A stretch of 64,000 nucleotides of DNA from Oxytricha trifallax (GCA_000711775.1 ARYC01003221.1:1-64000), one strand, 5' to 3'. Positions 10,231 to 23,139 are shown, counted from the stretch's first letter. Made by a program: numbers and translations. The notes: a model not told the origin generated them from the letters alone.

Positions 10231-11330
10231 TCAAGTCAAATTATTTTCTAGCTCCTCGATATCCTTCTCTTTTTCTAGTAACTACTTTTCTCTAAGATTT
10301 AACTCCTCTTCTTTAATTCTAAGCTCTTACTTTCTTTTGACTTCATCGGCCTTCTTTTTTACTGCTCCCACATTTTTCTTCAAGCTTTTCTCTCTTAAAA
10401 GCATAAAAATATAATTTAAGATAAGCGTACAAATATTCTATAAAAATTGGCAATTAAGTATTTCAAACATGCTAATGTTAGGCAAGTTGAGTAAGTCCTC
10501 TACATTAGGTCTTTTAGTAGGGTCTACATTTAACATCCAACTGATCGAGCTCATTGACTCTTCAGAGTATCTATCAGGAATGCGTTTGAATTAACCAGAT
10601 TTAATTTTCAAAGCTAACGACAGCTAGTTCTCTGCCAAAAACGGAGTTTAAAGAGCAGCCATCTCATAAACAATGCAACCAAGAGACCATATGTCACTTT
10701 TTTCGTTATATTCACTTTCATTGATTTATTCAGGACTCTTATAGAATGGAATACCGAGGTATGTGTGAGCATACATTGATTGAATAATCATTGCTTTAGC
10801 AAACCCAAAGTCTCCTAGCTTAGCATTTTGCTTATCATCAAGAAAAATGTTTGAAGGTTTCAAATCTCTTTGCAAAATTTTCTTATCGTCTTGTCGTCTA
10901 TGACATTCGTAGAGAGCCATGGCTAAATGCATAAAAATACCCCAAACTTAAGCCTCTGGAATGAATTTATTTTGGGACTGCCACTACTTAATGAGTTTCT
11001 GCAGGTCTCCACCAGCACAGTACTCCATTATGATAAATATAGTTGTGTTTTTCTTATCAACTATTTTATCCTGGTAGCGGACAATGTTTTCATGTTTCAG
11101 CTCTCGCAAGATGTTGGCTTCATTTGTGAGTTACTTTCTTTCTCTTTCTTTCATGCGACCATAATCTATCTTTTTCCAGACCTTTTCCTTGCCTGACGGA
11201 ATGTGTTTTGCCAAACAAACCTTGCCGAAGCTGCCTAAAAGTAAGGATTAAGATATAAGAAAAAACGTTGTTTTAAAAATTAAAGAATACCTTGGCCAAT
11301 ATCCTCTTTTATAATTTCGTAGTTTTCCAT
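10231..11330 (-). CDS. NEK-like serine/threonine protein kinase
   Basis: Starts MENYEIIKEDIGQGSFGKV at the ATG at 11328-11330 (glycine loop formed across the intron 11235-11290). Further kinase signs in order: VWKKIDYG (Lys of the VAIK site), hinge IIMEYCAGGDL, catalytic loop ILQRDLKPSNIFL, activation segment LGDFGFAKA to LGIPFYKSPE, DIWSLGCIVYEMA, and a closing ISWMLNVDPTKRP. The GGDL hinge and the QRDLKPSN loop are typical of the NEK (NIMA) family, whose members act in cilia and mitosis. A coiled-coil tail rich in K, E and L follows to TGA at 10231-10233, as in many NEKs. A short IES with pointer ATG probably separates PNISM from LLREKSLKKN near 10390-10470. Confidence 0.85.
11235..11290 (-). 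other. 56-nt intron in the NEK-like kinase
   Basis: Minus-strand borders GTATTC...TTTTAG. Removal builds the glycine-rich loop GQGSFGKV across the junction. Confidence 0.75.
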
Positions 11331-11404
11331 TTTAAAAGAAATAAGCTTTTTAAGTATGTCAATAGGTTAAATGATATTTAAATTTATATTTATATTACTT
11401 CACG

Positions 11405-12872
11405 CTATCATACGTTTGAAATTAAAGGTTTTGGGGAAAATTTTTATGTTATAAAGGAGCTAGAAAGACAAATTTAGGAAATAAAACGGCTTAAACAATA
11501 CAGTCTTTCCTCAACTAATGCTGGAACAGACGTTGGAAATGATTCTTGTATGATTTAAAACAATCGTAGCACAGATAGAAATTTTTTCACTTCACCCCAA
11601 AACATTGGTAAGGAGCTCTTAGACTCAGTTGGAATTCTGCAAAATCAACCTTCTATTGACATGTCTAGAGAAGAGTTGTTAAACTAAAATTCTCAAATCC
11701 AGAGCAATATTTCGAGAATGAATATGACAGGAATGAATCCATAAGATTATTGCCAAAACACCCAGATGTTTGATTCTAATTAAATTAGCAAGGGCACTTC
11801 AAGGTTCAAGAATGGCTAGTCTGAACAAGTGAGTGGGGAGTTTAAGAATGGAAATTTGTCAGGCTTATTGAGAGATTAAAGTGGCAGTCAGTTCAAATCA
11901 TTGACAAGAGCTTTAAACCGAAATTATAGTAATGTACAGAGCAAAGAAAATCTTGTAGATGTTAGCACTACTTCGAGCAGAGATAAACTAGCCTTTAATA
12001 ACGGACTTATCTTAAAGCAGAAGTAAATGTAACAGCAAATCAAAAACATGCAAAGAGATGGTTCTGCTGGAACAAATGGAAATTATAGATCGGTGGGCAA
12101 CAGCTAGTAACTGTTCATTCAAACTGAAGAAAATGATGATCAAGAAAACAACCAATTTATGATGCATCAAAAGAACAGAGGTCTTCATGACAAAATTTCC
12201 ATAAATCTGCCAAGGAACCTTAATGGCGATAAAGAAAACATTTCAAGAACTGCCAATCAAGCATAGCTAAATTAAATTCGATCAATTAATGATAGCATGC
12301 ATTTGAAGAGAAGTTACGAAAACATGGGAATTAACGATTCAATAGTAAAAGTCAACCCTTGCACTGAGTCTCAAAACTCATACTCCTATGCTTATATGCA
12401 GCAAAATATTTCACAAAATAATCTAGCAACAATGTCTACTCATAGTTAAAGTGGATTACCACTTACTGTTCCACATGGCATTAGCAGAATGAACAGCGAA
12501 AGAGTCAACTAAAATACTCAATAATCCTAAGATTCGAAGACTCTGCAAAAACTGCTAATCAAGTTCTAGTCTAAAAAGATGACAGAGTAAAACTGTTACA
12601 ATTCAACTTTAAAGGATAACTAAATCAGAGATAGTTTTGAGAAAAGAGGGCTGCCTCAGTAAAGATAGTATTCGACAAACTCAAGTAATGATGGAAACAT
12701 CAATCAGATAATTGAAATGTAAAAGCAATAATCTGGGATAAACAATAGAGCTCTAAGTTATCCTATAATACCCTATTAGTTATTTAATCACAAGGGGACT
12801 ATGAATGGTTTTAAATTGTGTACCTAAGTTCTTACACCAGATTTTTGTTTTTCTATGGACAGTAAAGCATGA
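11405..12872 (+). CDS. Gln/Asn/Ser-rich protein of unknown function
   Basis: A single frame with very many TAA/TAG codons, giving a Q/N/S-rich sequence with recognisable protein segments (KELERQIQEIKRLKQYSLS near the start; SREELLNQNSQIQSNISR; TRALNRNYSNVQSKENLVD; KISINLPRNLNGDKENISR). It ends PDFCFSMDSKA at TGA 12870-12872. No ATG sits cleanly at the start: the frame is open from about 11405 (TFEIKGFGENFYVIKEL), so the initiating segment may be in another MDS. It lies head to head with the kinase, but I see no evidence that they act together. Confidence 0.6.
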
Positions 12873-12946
12873 GCTAAGCAGTTATATAAAAGTAATAAAT
12901 TAATAAGCAAACCTCTTATTATTATATATTATATTGAGTGTTCAAA

Positions 12947-15900
12947 ATGGATACTTTGAACAATCTTTAAAGTCTGAGTAATTTTGCAATTAATCCTCCT
13001 AATCCAAACTATAAGACAGCAGGAATCATTCTTTATTCAAGTATAGAAGAAGATCATATCAACAATATTTAATGGTAGTTCTTATGCTCTTACAATATAA
13101 CAAATTATTTCCTTTTTGGGGAGAAAAATATTACATTTATACTGTTTTATATTATTTCAACAATAAAAATTTACTTAATAAATGTCAACTATGATCTAGC
13201 TACGGGTTTTGGGGACGTAAACTTCTGGTTGCTATATAAACCTATAAGCATCTCCCAGACTCTTATTTTTTTTATGAAAAAAATTACTTCATTTCGTACC
13301 CCAACTAATACCTAACTTGATCAGGTGCTAACCTAGATTCAAATTTTACAAAATTTGCTGGTGCTCTATATTCATATTATGCACCCTACTTTGCTCTCGT
13401 CATTGCTTTTGATATCAATGATTCTGGAATAATTCAAAATGTTTTACCCAATTTTTATTCTCCAAGCTCTGGAGATTAACTTCAAATTAATCACATTGAT
13501 TTCACTAGTGCTAGTAATTTATATTATTTTGCTTTATAAAAAAGGCCATTTTATCTACAATAAATATACCTTCTATGTTGAATTATTTACTTATATAATA
13601 TTATATAAGTACAGCTAAAATAACAGGTATACTAAATAGAATGTAAGGAGTTACTTATCCCTGCTATTAAGGAGTCCTACTATGTTGAACAAGACTCATT
13701 AATTACTATTACCAAGTGGACGGTGGAAATTAGGTTCATTAGCATAATTACGCTACATTAACTTGGATTTAGTAAAATTTTGACATTAGACAAACTAATA
13801 TACTTTAGACAAGTATGAAACAAAATATCACAAAAGATCCACTTCAAACTTTTGAAAGAAATTTGATTCCATCTAATATATCAAATTAAAGCTATAGGAT
13901 TGGTTCTGCTATGCTTATTTTAAGTTTTGATGAATTTTAGTTTAGTGTTAAGGATTGTTAAGACCTAGACAAAGTATTCTTTCTTTACGTAAACAATAGT
14001 GCAAATTTACCTAGTTTTATATAAATAGACAGTTCATCAAGGCGAATATTTATAAAATCTTCTGATAACTTATTTGCTGCCAATCAAACTATTAAAATTG
14101 AAGGATCTTTAATAGATGGACTTTTAAATAGTACATCCTTTAATCTAGAAATTAAGAGTTTAAGATTATAATAGACATGGAATTCAAAAATAATAGTAGG
14201 GAATGCTGGTCCTCCCTTTTTCCTTCAATAGCCTAGAGATATAATTATTACAGCCGGCATCCCTAGTAAAATTATACTTCCTTAATTTTTAGATCCTGAC
14301 CCATTAGATTAAGTGAAACTATATACCAAAATAACAAGCCAAAAAAAAATGATTTAGTTTAAGTACTAGATAACAAATATCTTACTTTTCATACTATTGC
14401 AAATAACGATGTGGATATATATACTTTAGAAATAAAGCTGTAGGATGACAACCCTTTTAAATAAATGAAATCAATTTACTAAATAAAATTAACAGTGATC
14501 GATAATCATAAATTTCCAATGAAAAATCATACATAATTGTCAACAATAGATAAGTAGAAATAATTAATAGACTTAATGATTGATTAAATAAATTTCAATG
14601 ATTTCCTAGAAAAAAAAATGAGCAAATAAATCAAAATAAATGATTTGAATAAAGCTCTTATCCTGCGATAAATTTAAGAAAGCATAAATATTACAATTTA
14701 AAATTAGAATATTAAGTTCTATTACGTGGTCCAAGACGCTTCGTATGATTAAATTTACATTCAGTTTCACTTTAGTGAAGAGACTAAATTATACTTATAC
14801 AAATATCTCAAAATAGATATTGCAGTAAAAGGCCTTTATTACTTTAATCAAACAAGTAATGATAACATAACCTTAAAATTTAGAGACGATAAATTTTCAG
14901 CAAATTTGAGAATATTCAAGAATAATGAGGTGATTTCTTATTTAGCAAGCTTTTTTAGTGTTACTTTGACTCCCTCATTATCTCTCAATTAGTTTTTCAA
15001 TTTTTTACATCAGAATCTCGAGAACTACTTTGGGGCTATGTAAATATTTAGTAATTAATTGCCCATATACCTCTACTCTCGATTGATCTATCAGCAAATT
15101 TGTACTATTTCTTCTCACTAACGATTGGGTCATTTAAATTTAATGTATTTAACATAGAGCAAATATATTGCTCGATATTTTAGATTACGCCAACTGAAAA
15201 TGCATATGGAGATAATTTTCAAGATTTTGGATACGATAAAATTGAGGCAATTCTGAATATTGTGATTTACGCAGTATTTATTTGTTTAGTTCCTTTAATG
15301 CTTTTGACAATGAAAATTCTCAAACCTTTCACCTTAAAATCAAAAATAAATAAGTATAATAAATGAAATTGCTTGTTTTATTGACATTTGTTTATAGTTT
15401 AATTTTGGTAAATCCACAAAGTACGCATTTTTCTAAAGTTAATTTCTATAGCGTGAGACATCTTTACAATAAAGTTTAATAAAATTTCCAGCATGCTTTT
15501 GGCATAAGGCTTATCTATGAATCTTATATAAATCTGTTTTTGAGTTCATAAATTAATTTGTTAGATTGGTTTAGCTATGATAATTTAGGAGCTGCCTCAA
15601 TAATTTAATATCTTATTGCAGCCCTTATTTTGGTAAGTATTAATAAATAAAAAATTTACAAAACAATAGACTTTTAACCTATTAATATATAGAGTACTCT
15701 GTGCTTAATAATCCCTGCAATCTTAATATATCTTTCGATATATAAGAATGAATAAGGATTAAGGAATAAAAAATTTTAACAGAAATTTGGTTCATTTTAT
15801 GAAAATCTTAAGATTATTAATTTAAAGTATCCTATGTATTCAAATGTGATTTATTTCATAGAAGGATCATATTTGTGCAATTAATTTTGAATTTTGTATA

Positions 15901-16424
15901 CCATCCTGTGTTCCAAATTAATGTAAATAAATATCTATCAATGGCTTTTATAGATTTTTATACTTATGGCTGTAATAGAATTAGGATTCCAGCTTCATAT
16001 AAAACCTTTCAAGGATACTCTTCATAATAATTTGAATTTCCTGAATGAATTATTGATAAAATGATTTATAAGAAATTTAACTAAATAAAAATAAATAATT
16101 TAATTGATCTTGCTAATCTCAAATTTCCTGTTTATCTATACATGCTTCTACTAGAATTAATCAAGCTTATAATACTTAGCAACATTTGAAGATGAAATTT
16201 AATTAGAATTATAAGACGAAACTCCAATGCTAATTTCTTATAATATTGGATGGCTTCTGCTAACTTTAATATTTGTAACATGCCTCATTAATCTAGTATT
16301 CAACCTAATTAATATTGTGCAAAAATTGAGAATAATCTCTAAAAAGTACTATCATAGACTCAAAACTACAACAAATTTATTCTGTAATGGACTTAATTTC
16401 TATTTATATTTTAGTAATTATTAA
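12947..16424 (+). CDS. Large ciliate-type membrane protein with extracellular repeats and C-terminal helices
   Basis: Several MDS-like blocks in shifting frames. The 5' block starts at ATG 12947 (NYKTAGIILYSSIEEDHIN). An ectodomain-like part contains AGPPFFLQQPRDIIITAG followed by LPQFLDPDPLDQVKLYTKI, resembling the cadherin-like beta-sandwich repeats of large ciliate surface proteins. The signature ITPTENAYGDNFQDFGYDK is followed at once by a hydrophobic helix (IVIYAVFICLVPLMLL). The last helices include SYNIGWLLLTLIFVTCLIN at 16233-16290. This arrangement is familiar from a large ciliate protein family of unknown role. Borders between blocks, and whether the TGA at 15364 is a real end, cannot be fixed here. 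A TA-repeat tract at 16655-16680 follows the gene. Confidence 0.55.
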
Positions 16425-16689
16425 GTTAGATATATACTTGGCAATCAAGCAGAAAATCAATGAGATTAGGAAATAATTCATTTAATAATCTAAATTCATT
16501 TTAAAGTACATATAAAACATAGAAATCATTTCTCAATAATACAGAAACCTTTTAGAACAACCAAACTTTTAAAAACCTGCATACTGTAAGAACCAGACCA
16601 AATATTTTAAGAAAAATATAATTGATATATTATATTTTTTTTAATTTATATAAAAATATATATATATATATATATATATCTAAATAACT

Positions 16690-17150
16690 TCTATGGTGAT
16701 TTTTAAAACGCAGATTTCATAAACGAGAGCCCTATCCCTTTAACCAAAAGTGCGAAAAAAGAGGGACAAAAAAGCGCAAGAAAATTTGTTAAAATTAAAT
16801 AAGGACTTTCAATTAAAGTTATTCCAAATTAAATTTATGAAGATTTTGAAGATAGCAATGAAATTTTAGATTATGAACAATTAAGAAAATTATACAATCA
16901 TAACCCATTATATTCTCATAAAAATCATTAAATCATAAATGATTAATCTTCAATAGATAATCGCAAATAATCTGTTAAATAGTCTACAAGCATAAGATAT
17001 AATGATCCCAGATTGCCTCAAAGAAATATTGAAATTTAGATTTCAAACTAAAATGAATCAGTGGATGATTAGAAGCTGGATAATGAATTAGAAACTTTTG
17101 AAGATAAAAGCTCTTCATCAGAATTTTATGACTAAAATAATTAAGACTAC
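16690..17150 (+). CDS. Short Asp/Glu/Asn/Gln-rich segment, possibly the tail of the preceding gene
   Basis: The frame reads ARKFVKIKQGLSIKVIPNQ, then an acidic and Gln-rich stretch (YEDFEDSNEILDYEQLRKLY, QKLDNELETFEDKSSSSEFY). Such charged tails follow the last helix in the membrane-protein family above, so this may be its cytosolic tail after an IES. That is inference. Confidence 0.4.
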
Positions 17151-17206
17151 CTCAGGTTCAAGATTTACTATTTAATTATATACATTTGAAATATCATTTT
17201 TGAAAT

Positions 17207-17632
17207 ATGTCAAAGACTATAAAACCCCAAAATAATTAGAGTTTGAATACTCTATAACAAATAAATAAAAACTCTAAAGCCAGAAAAATGAGTGTGTAAC
17301 AAGAATTCATTAAAGCTTTCTCGATTAGCAACTAATAAATATTAACAGATAGATAAAATAATGATGAATAATGTCTCTCCAGTTTTAACTTATAAAACCA
17401 ATCGAATTAATTGATTTATGATAATATTTCTCACAATTAATTGACACATAGGGAATAGACTAGGAATTAAAGCAATTCTTTAAATTCTTAATAAACTATG
17501 AGCTATTAGAGACATCAAAATCCATTATAATCATCGAACAATGTTTTGGGGTAATTTTAGAATTCTTTATCTAACAGGTAAATATCCAATCCTTAACAGG
17601 AGTTTTTCATAATCACTTAAATATTATATTGA
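17207..17632 (+). CDS. Small Gln/Asn-rich protein
   Basis: Complete frame of 142 codons from ATG 17207 to TGA 17630-17632, starting MSKTIKPQNNQSLNTLQQ. Very high Q, N and S content and no recognisable domain. It may be a separate gene or the 3' end of the gene before it. Random AT-rich DNA is often open when TGA is the only stop, so I keep confidence moderate. Confidence 0.4.
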
Positions 17633-17902
17633 ATAAGCATTATAAAATTAATATTAATAGAGCTTTTACATTTAAAAGATAAGTAGTATTGTAATTAAAA
17701 TAAATAAAAACAATTGATTAGTATATTTTAATATTAAAATAATTTATAATTTTAAATTAAATTATTATTAAATTATTATTAAATAATAGATAAAAACATA
17801 CACAACAAGGAATTCCAATAGACAAATAGTAAAAAATATGTATAATTTAAATTTATGTTTTCTATCACAAATATACGGCAACATTATAATTAAATTTAAA
17901 CT
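17633..17902. other. AT-rich spacer
   Basis: Low-complexity A/T with repeated TTAAATTATTATTAAATT-like motifs around 17750-17790. No gene seen. Confidence 0.5.
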
Positions 17903-18127
17903 ATGAAATTATTTAATTGCAGTTCAAATTTCAATGAAAAAGATTCGACTAAAAAAGCTCTTAATAAGTCTCAAAAATATTGCAATAAATTATATAAAGA
18001 AACAGTAGGCGGAGTTATTACTAAAGTGATTTATTAAAATGCATAATAAAAAATAATATAATTAATTGTTATTAAATTCGATTTATTATTTCATAAGAAT
18101 TAGAATTTGCAATCAGAAATATATTGA
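17903..18127 (+). CDS. Possible small protein, 74 codons
   Basis: ATG 17903 to TGA 18125-18127, starting MKLFNCSSNFNEKDSTKK, with reasonable codon use for its first 45 codons and then an AT-driven composition. No family recognised. It could be a chance frame. Confidence 0.2.
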
Positions 18128-18449
18128 ATTGATTAAGAAATCACTACTAATTAAGAATTTATTGAAAGATTTAAATATATAAACTATAATACATTTTAAT
18201 TTGCAAAGAGATAATATATAAAATTGCTATTAATATTAATAGAAGGAATAAATATTGAAATAATATAAAAGGATAATTTTCTTAATTAAATAAAAAAAGT
18301 ATTTTTCATATTTCATATTTTTTTAAAATTTCCAATTTTATTTTACAATCCTATCCTTACATCATGAAACTTCATATTGAACATTCTAGTTATCAAATTA
18401 TTTTGTGATAATAAATTAATTATTAAATTTTGGAAAATTTAGGAATAAA

Positions 18450-20187
18450 TTGAAATATCCTTTACTTTTCTTATCACTTATTCTTATCGTTGGAACTGAA
18501 CCGTTCTATAGAGATATACTGTACAAATATTCTATTATTTATATTTAGATTATTTAAATTCACTGGAAGAATTAAGCAATTGTATAATGACAGTTAAAAT
18601 ATATTGCAAATAAAAATTAAACTAAAAAAAATATTCGGAAAAGTGCATATTAGAGAGCTAATATCCTGGGAAATTTGACAGTACATATTTTTATTTCTTG
18701 AGATATCTATCTATGCTAGGTGAAGGCGATTCTTATGCTATTTCTTTGATAATCGCTTTTGCAGTATTGCACAGAGCCAGAGCTTTTCACTAATTTTTAT
18801 ACCTTGTCACTGTTTTTGGAATTTAGTACATTCTTAAAAGCATTTATCATTCACCAAGGTTTAAAAAAACAAAATGTATTTCAAAAAAAAGGTATGACAT
18901 CCTTATATCTTTATCCTAAAGCTAATAAATACAAGAGTAATTATAAAAAAGGCCTTATATGACAATTGAAGATATAGTACCCAAAGGTTGCTCTAGTTCA
19001 TACGGGCATCCAAATGGTCACACCCTATAAATAGCAGCTTATCTAACATTAATTTGGTTAGATGTTTACCATAGTAACGAATCCACTTAAGCTTAGAAAC
19101 CTTACGGATAGTAAATGGAAAAGAAATCAAAGAACCTAACTAATTACATTATTTGCACTTTTGTTACTTTTTCACTTCCAATATTTATGGGAATTTATAG
19201 AGTGTATGTTGGAGTGCACTCTTACGATCATGTTTTATATGGATGACTCTGGGGTCTCTGGTTAGCATTCGCTTTTCATTATTTCTTAAGAGATTCTATA
19301 TTGAAGCATTTTGATATCTTTTTGAGGTTCTCGGATAGAGAAAAATTATTAGACTTGGGAATTGATACTGAGATGTTACTTGTAAAGGTATCTGTACTTT
19401 TCTTTAGAAGTTAGATACTTTTCATTGGATTTTTTCTATTTGTGTAAACTTTTAAATTGACTTTTTTGTAATTTTTTTAGGTTTTTTACTTAATTTATAT
19501 TACTAAAATCTTAATCCTCTTGTGTCTTTTATGTTTACTATACCTTTTAAATCCCTTAAGTTTTGATAGATAAAACAAATGCTAAATGCGGATCCCCACC
19601 TCTCGCAGAAAATTTTGAATATAAAACTTTAATTGGAGCAGGCTATCCAGTACTAATATATTGCGCTTATATAGTTTTATTGTACAAAAGCAGATTACCA
19701 GATTCAAACTCAGGACTTTAAATATTCTAAAAGTGGCATGATACTTGGAGAAATCTTATAATTAGAGTGGTAATCGTTGCTGTTGTATAATGAATATAAT
19801 TTATTAAGAATACATATTCTAAAATATTAAGGGATAAATGCCTAATTTATAATGGCCCAGCTTGTGCATCTCATATATTCTTCATTAAATTAACTAAAAC
19901 TTAAAAATAAAATTTAATTCCCTCAAACTTATCAAATTATTTTGGTGTTCTTTTTCAGAGCGTTTCTTCCAAGTTTGTATGCAGGTGTCATCCTCTTTGG
20001 ATATATGGATCAAATTTACAAGTATTTAGGGAAACTAAACCTAAATCATCAATATACGTCATCACTTATTATATACAATATTTTTATCTCTTTTTAGTTA
20101 ATAAATTTACCAACCTGGTAGTTGCATCCAAATTTATAAAATAGTGAAGAAGATGACGATTTTTCAATCAAGCCTTTAATCAATTGA
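18450..20187 (+). CDS. PAP2-superfamily lipid phosphatase (sphingosine-phosphate/glucose-6-phosphatase type)
   Basis: Membrane phosphatase with at least six hydrophobic segments. An N-terminal block (KLKYPLLFLSLILIVGTEP) is followed by MLGEGDSYAISLIIAFAVL. Removing the IES 18856-18948 rebuilds the PAP2 signature motif 1, KSIYHSPRP (K-x6-RP). Motif 2 is SYGHPNGHT. Motif 3 is RVYVGVHSYDHVLYG, containing the catalytic His. Later helices include FLPSLYAGVILFGYMDQIY, and the end is TGA at 20185-20187. Two in-frame TGAs occur inside, at 19244 (YG?LWGLWLAFAF, Trp expected) and 19791. The family acts on lipid phosphates in ER or plasma membranes; the exact substrate is not deducible. Further IES or intron borders lie near 18560-18650 and 19830-19960. 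Confidence 0.8.
18856..18948 (+). other. IES in the PAP2 gene, pointer AAGG
   Basis: AAGG at 18856-18859 and 18949-18952. Excision converts SPRFKK... into HSPRPYMTIEDIVPKG, restoring both the frame and the diagnostic Arg-Pro of PAP2 motif 1. This is one of the strongest IES calls in the window because a catalytic motif is built exactly at the junction. Confidence 0.85.
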
Positions 20188-20269
20188 GTAGATTCAATCA
20201 ATTATTTTAATTATCTTAAACTAAGATTCAGTTGGACTCAATCTATACAATATTAAATTTAAATATTAA

Positions 20270-21190
20270 AATTTTAAATTTCTTAATAAATATGATGGTA
20301 CGATAACATCGACATAGTCCCTTGAGATTATCGCCTAAGCAACTTAATAATTCAAAAGCTGCCTTTTTACTATGAATTGCACTTGATTAATTTTAAATCA
20401 ATTTATTTGCTTAATTTTTAAAATTTTCAAGATAATCATAAGACTTCTCAACTCCAAGTTAATTTAGAGGTTCATTAAAGATTCAATGGCAGATTTATTG
20501 TCTAATTTTCCAAACTAAAAATTCAAATAATTAGCAGAGACTAGAGTAATGGCTTACTGATAAGATTTGTACTATTGGTTCATGTAACTAGTCAAGAATT
20601 ACAAAATAATCATTCTTGATACAATATTCAATCAAATAATTAATACAACAAGAGGCTCCTTGTTGCTATATAGGGTCTCTTCCACTTGCCAATATTTTCA
20701 GCAATGGCTCGATAATAAACTACCCTACATTTATAAGCCTTTCTTTTTATTTAATTATCATATTTTTATGCTCTTCTAAATCAAATCAATTGTCTAAAAT
20801 CTCACAAATACTCAGCCCACAGCCTTTCCAGACCATTTCATGATTTTCTCTCATAAAATTTTCAATTCCTGAATAGATTCGATTTATCGTTTTAATCATA
20901 GAGGGCTGTTTGTCTAATGGATCATATAACTACATTTTACAGCATTTGACTAAAAAACCAAACATTTAAGCATGATACATTAGCGATTAAGGAGACTTCT
21001 TATCACCAATGGCATTCACTGAGTTTTTATCACAAAGTGCTTGCATAATTATTCTTAAATTCTGGGAGTTTTCAGGACCTTCGCAGTTTTATTGTATAAG
21101 TCTATGACATGAAATTACTCCTTCTTTTCTTGTCTCATTGTTAAAGATTTTTGCTAGGTTTTTTTTATATTAGAGTGATTAAAATTATGT
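20270..21190 (-). CDS. HEAT/TOG-like N-terminal part of a SPIRAL2/TORTIFOLIA-type microtubule protein
   Basis: Minus-strand frame with paired helices typical of HEAT repeats: ETRKEGVISCHRLIQQNCE, IYSGIENFMRENHEMVWKG, FIIEPLLKILASGRDPIQQQ followed by GASCCINYLIEYCI, and SKKAAFELLSCLGDNL. The order (EPLL...GA..C......, then KAA...LLS.LG) resembles the N-terminal TOG-like region of plant SPIRAL2/TORTIFOLIA1, which binds microtubules. No start or stop is assigned with confidence; an IES seems to lie near 20740. The gene is not completed downstream on this strand. A C-terminal domain of the same family lies at 29085-30003 on the other strand. Confidence 0.55.
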
Positions 21191-21352
21191 TTAAATAAGT
21201 AAATTTTCTATATATCTTTATGGATTTAGGTCTATATATAAATTTAATTCACAATCGCTACTCTAAAATTATAAACTTAAATTTAATTATAAAGATCAAG
21301 ATAAATTATTTCAATTATTAAGAGTTTACTAAATATATTGGAATGCTAGATT

Positions 21353-21490
21353 CAAAACCCCAAAACCCTTTCAGTAGTTTGATTGAGTTTTTGATTGATA
21401 AAAGTAGACTATTAGTGCATACTTTATTAGGGTTTTAATAGGGTTTATGTAGGGGTTTAATGTTTAAATATTAGTAATTTAAGTGAGTAT
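21353..21490 (+). repeat. TBE left terminal inverted repeat
   Basis: Begins CAAAACCCCAAAACCC. Pairs with 25372-25509 with one mismatch. The left flank ends ATT. Confidence 0.9.
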
Positions 21491-21513
21491 AACAAGCGAG
21501 TTTTTAAGATATC

Positions 21514-22962
21514 TCACACAAACATAAGCTTAGTGTCATGTGGCAGTTCTCTGAATTTTATCTTTCTAAGATGATTTTTAATTGTTTCTATTGTTTGTTA
21601 ATTCTCTTAGCTTGGCTTGATAATAGTTGAGTATGCAAGTTCTCTGAGACCTCCATTTATTTTATTTTTATCGAGATATTGTTTGATTCTCTGCTTAGAA
21701 TCTCTCTCACCCCTGCAGCTAAAGTAATCGTTTCTTGGCATGTCGCTCTCTATTATTATTACTGCTAGAGCCCAGATATCCCATTAAGTGTCTCCATCTC
21801 TCCAATCCTCTCTCTCTGGGAAATATCCAGGAGTGCCGTATACATTTCCTTATGCAGAGGCTTGCACTCTTTGAGCTCTGTTGAAGTCAATAATATAAAC
21901 TCTAAGAGGCTGAAAGTTCATCATGATGTTCTCTGGCTTTAAGTCTCTATGAACATAACCTAGCTTGTGAAGCTCTTCAATCCCCTCAACTATCTGCTAT
22001 ACTATCTAGCTAATTTATCTCTGACATCTATTGTCAGATAAGAATTCTCTGTAAGTCATTTCAAGTAAAGGAAGCCTGAAGGCTACATGATCTTTACCAA
22101 GTAAAATAGCATCAAGCTAGATGATATGCCTGCACTCATTTAACTTTGCCTTTTAAAGAGCATAATACTCATTAGCAAATTCCATTTGGAACTTGTCATC
22201 AGCAAGGAAGTAATTGAAAGGATATATCTTGTAAGCATATTAGTCATCTGTAATGACTCTCTTCTCTATTTTATCTTCAAGAGTGAGGTAGCTTTCTAGG
22301 CAAGAATCTAAGTCAATAATTTTTAATATAGGAATCTTCATTGCCTCTATTTTAACCATGATTTTATTGATCTCAGAGACTGGAAAGTTCTTGACTGCTT
22401 TCTTCATTTTAACTTACTTCTAGACTTCAACTCTAAGAGACTCCACTGGGTTTCTTGATCTTCTCTTTTAGAGGAATCTATTCCCTGTAGGTTCATGAAT
22501 AAAGACAAAACTTTAATTGTGCTTTTTCTTTAAGTGCACTTTGAGGTCTCTAGTATGAGAATATGGCTTCTCACAGAACTCACAGACATACTTCCCATCT
22601 TTCTTTTAATGCTTGAGATATAACCTTGGCATATCGTTGTGTATATCTCTCAAGTGTCTCTTATAAGTTGACTTGTAAGGGAAAACTTTATTGCATTCCT
22701 TGCATTAATAGTCAACTTTGGCTGGTATTTATTAATGCTCTATGGCTGGTTGTTTAACCTCCTCCTCAATTTGCACAGCCTCTTTGATAACGTCCTACTT
22801 AACTTATATTTAAATATCAAAGCTAGACTGGTGAAAGTTTTCATAAGTAGGCTCCCACTGAGTATAAGCGTCTCTGGTCTCTACTTTTCTTGGTTGCTGG
22901 AATGATAACTTTTATTGACTTGATCCAAGTAATGCCGCTCTTCTCAAAAGGTTAGCGCTCAT
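21514..22962 (-). CDS. TBE 57-kDa protein: two C2H2 zinc fingers plus protein-kinase-like domain
   Basis: An open frame of 483 codons including the stop, ATG at 22960-22962 to TGA at 21514-21516; the length matches the known 57-kDa TBE product. Two zinc fingers follow one another (YQCKECNKVFPYKSTYKRHL, YVCEFCEKPYSHTRDLKVHL). A kinase-like domain follows: YAYKIYPF (Lys site), YVHRDLKPENIMM (catalytic loop), YIIDFNRAQ, YGTPGYFPERE, TQWDIWALAVII. The DFG motif is DFN, so metal binding may be altered or activity lost. The family role is unknown; a DNA-bound kinase for the element is a guess. Transcribed divergently from the 22-kDa gene. No in-frame TGA. Confidence 0.9.
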
Positions 22963-23139
22963 TTTAGTTTTCTGATATATTTTATTATAATCATGATATA
23001 ATATACCTTGATAAACTATCATAGTAGAGTATAAGACACTCTGGTAGATTCTTTGCTGAGAGGAAAGAAAATTAACTAACCATAGAAGACTCTAAGTTGA
23101 CATATTTTATGAGAATTTTAAACATTTTAGTAAATTAAA

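Noticed and set aside
16655-16682. TA dinucleotide tract as a possible origin or recombination site
   Set aside because: Short TA tracts are expected in AT-rich germline DNA; nothing around it supports a function.
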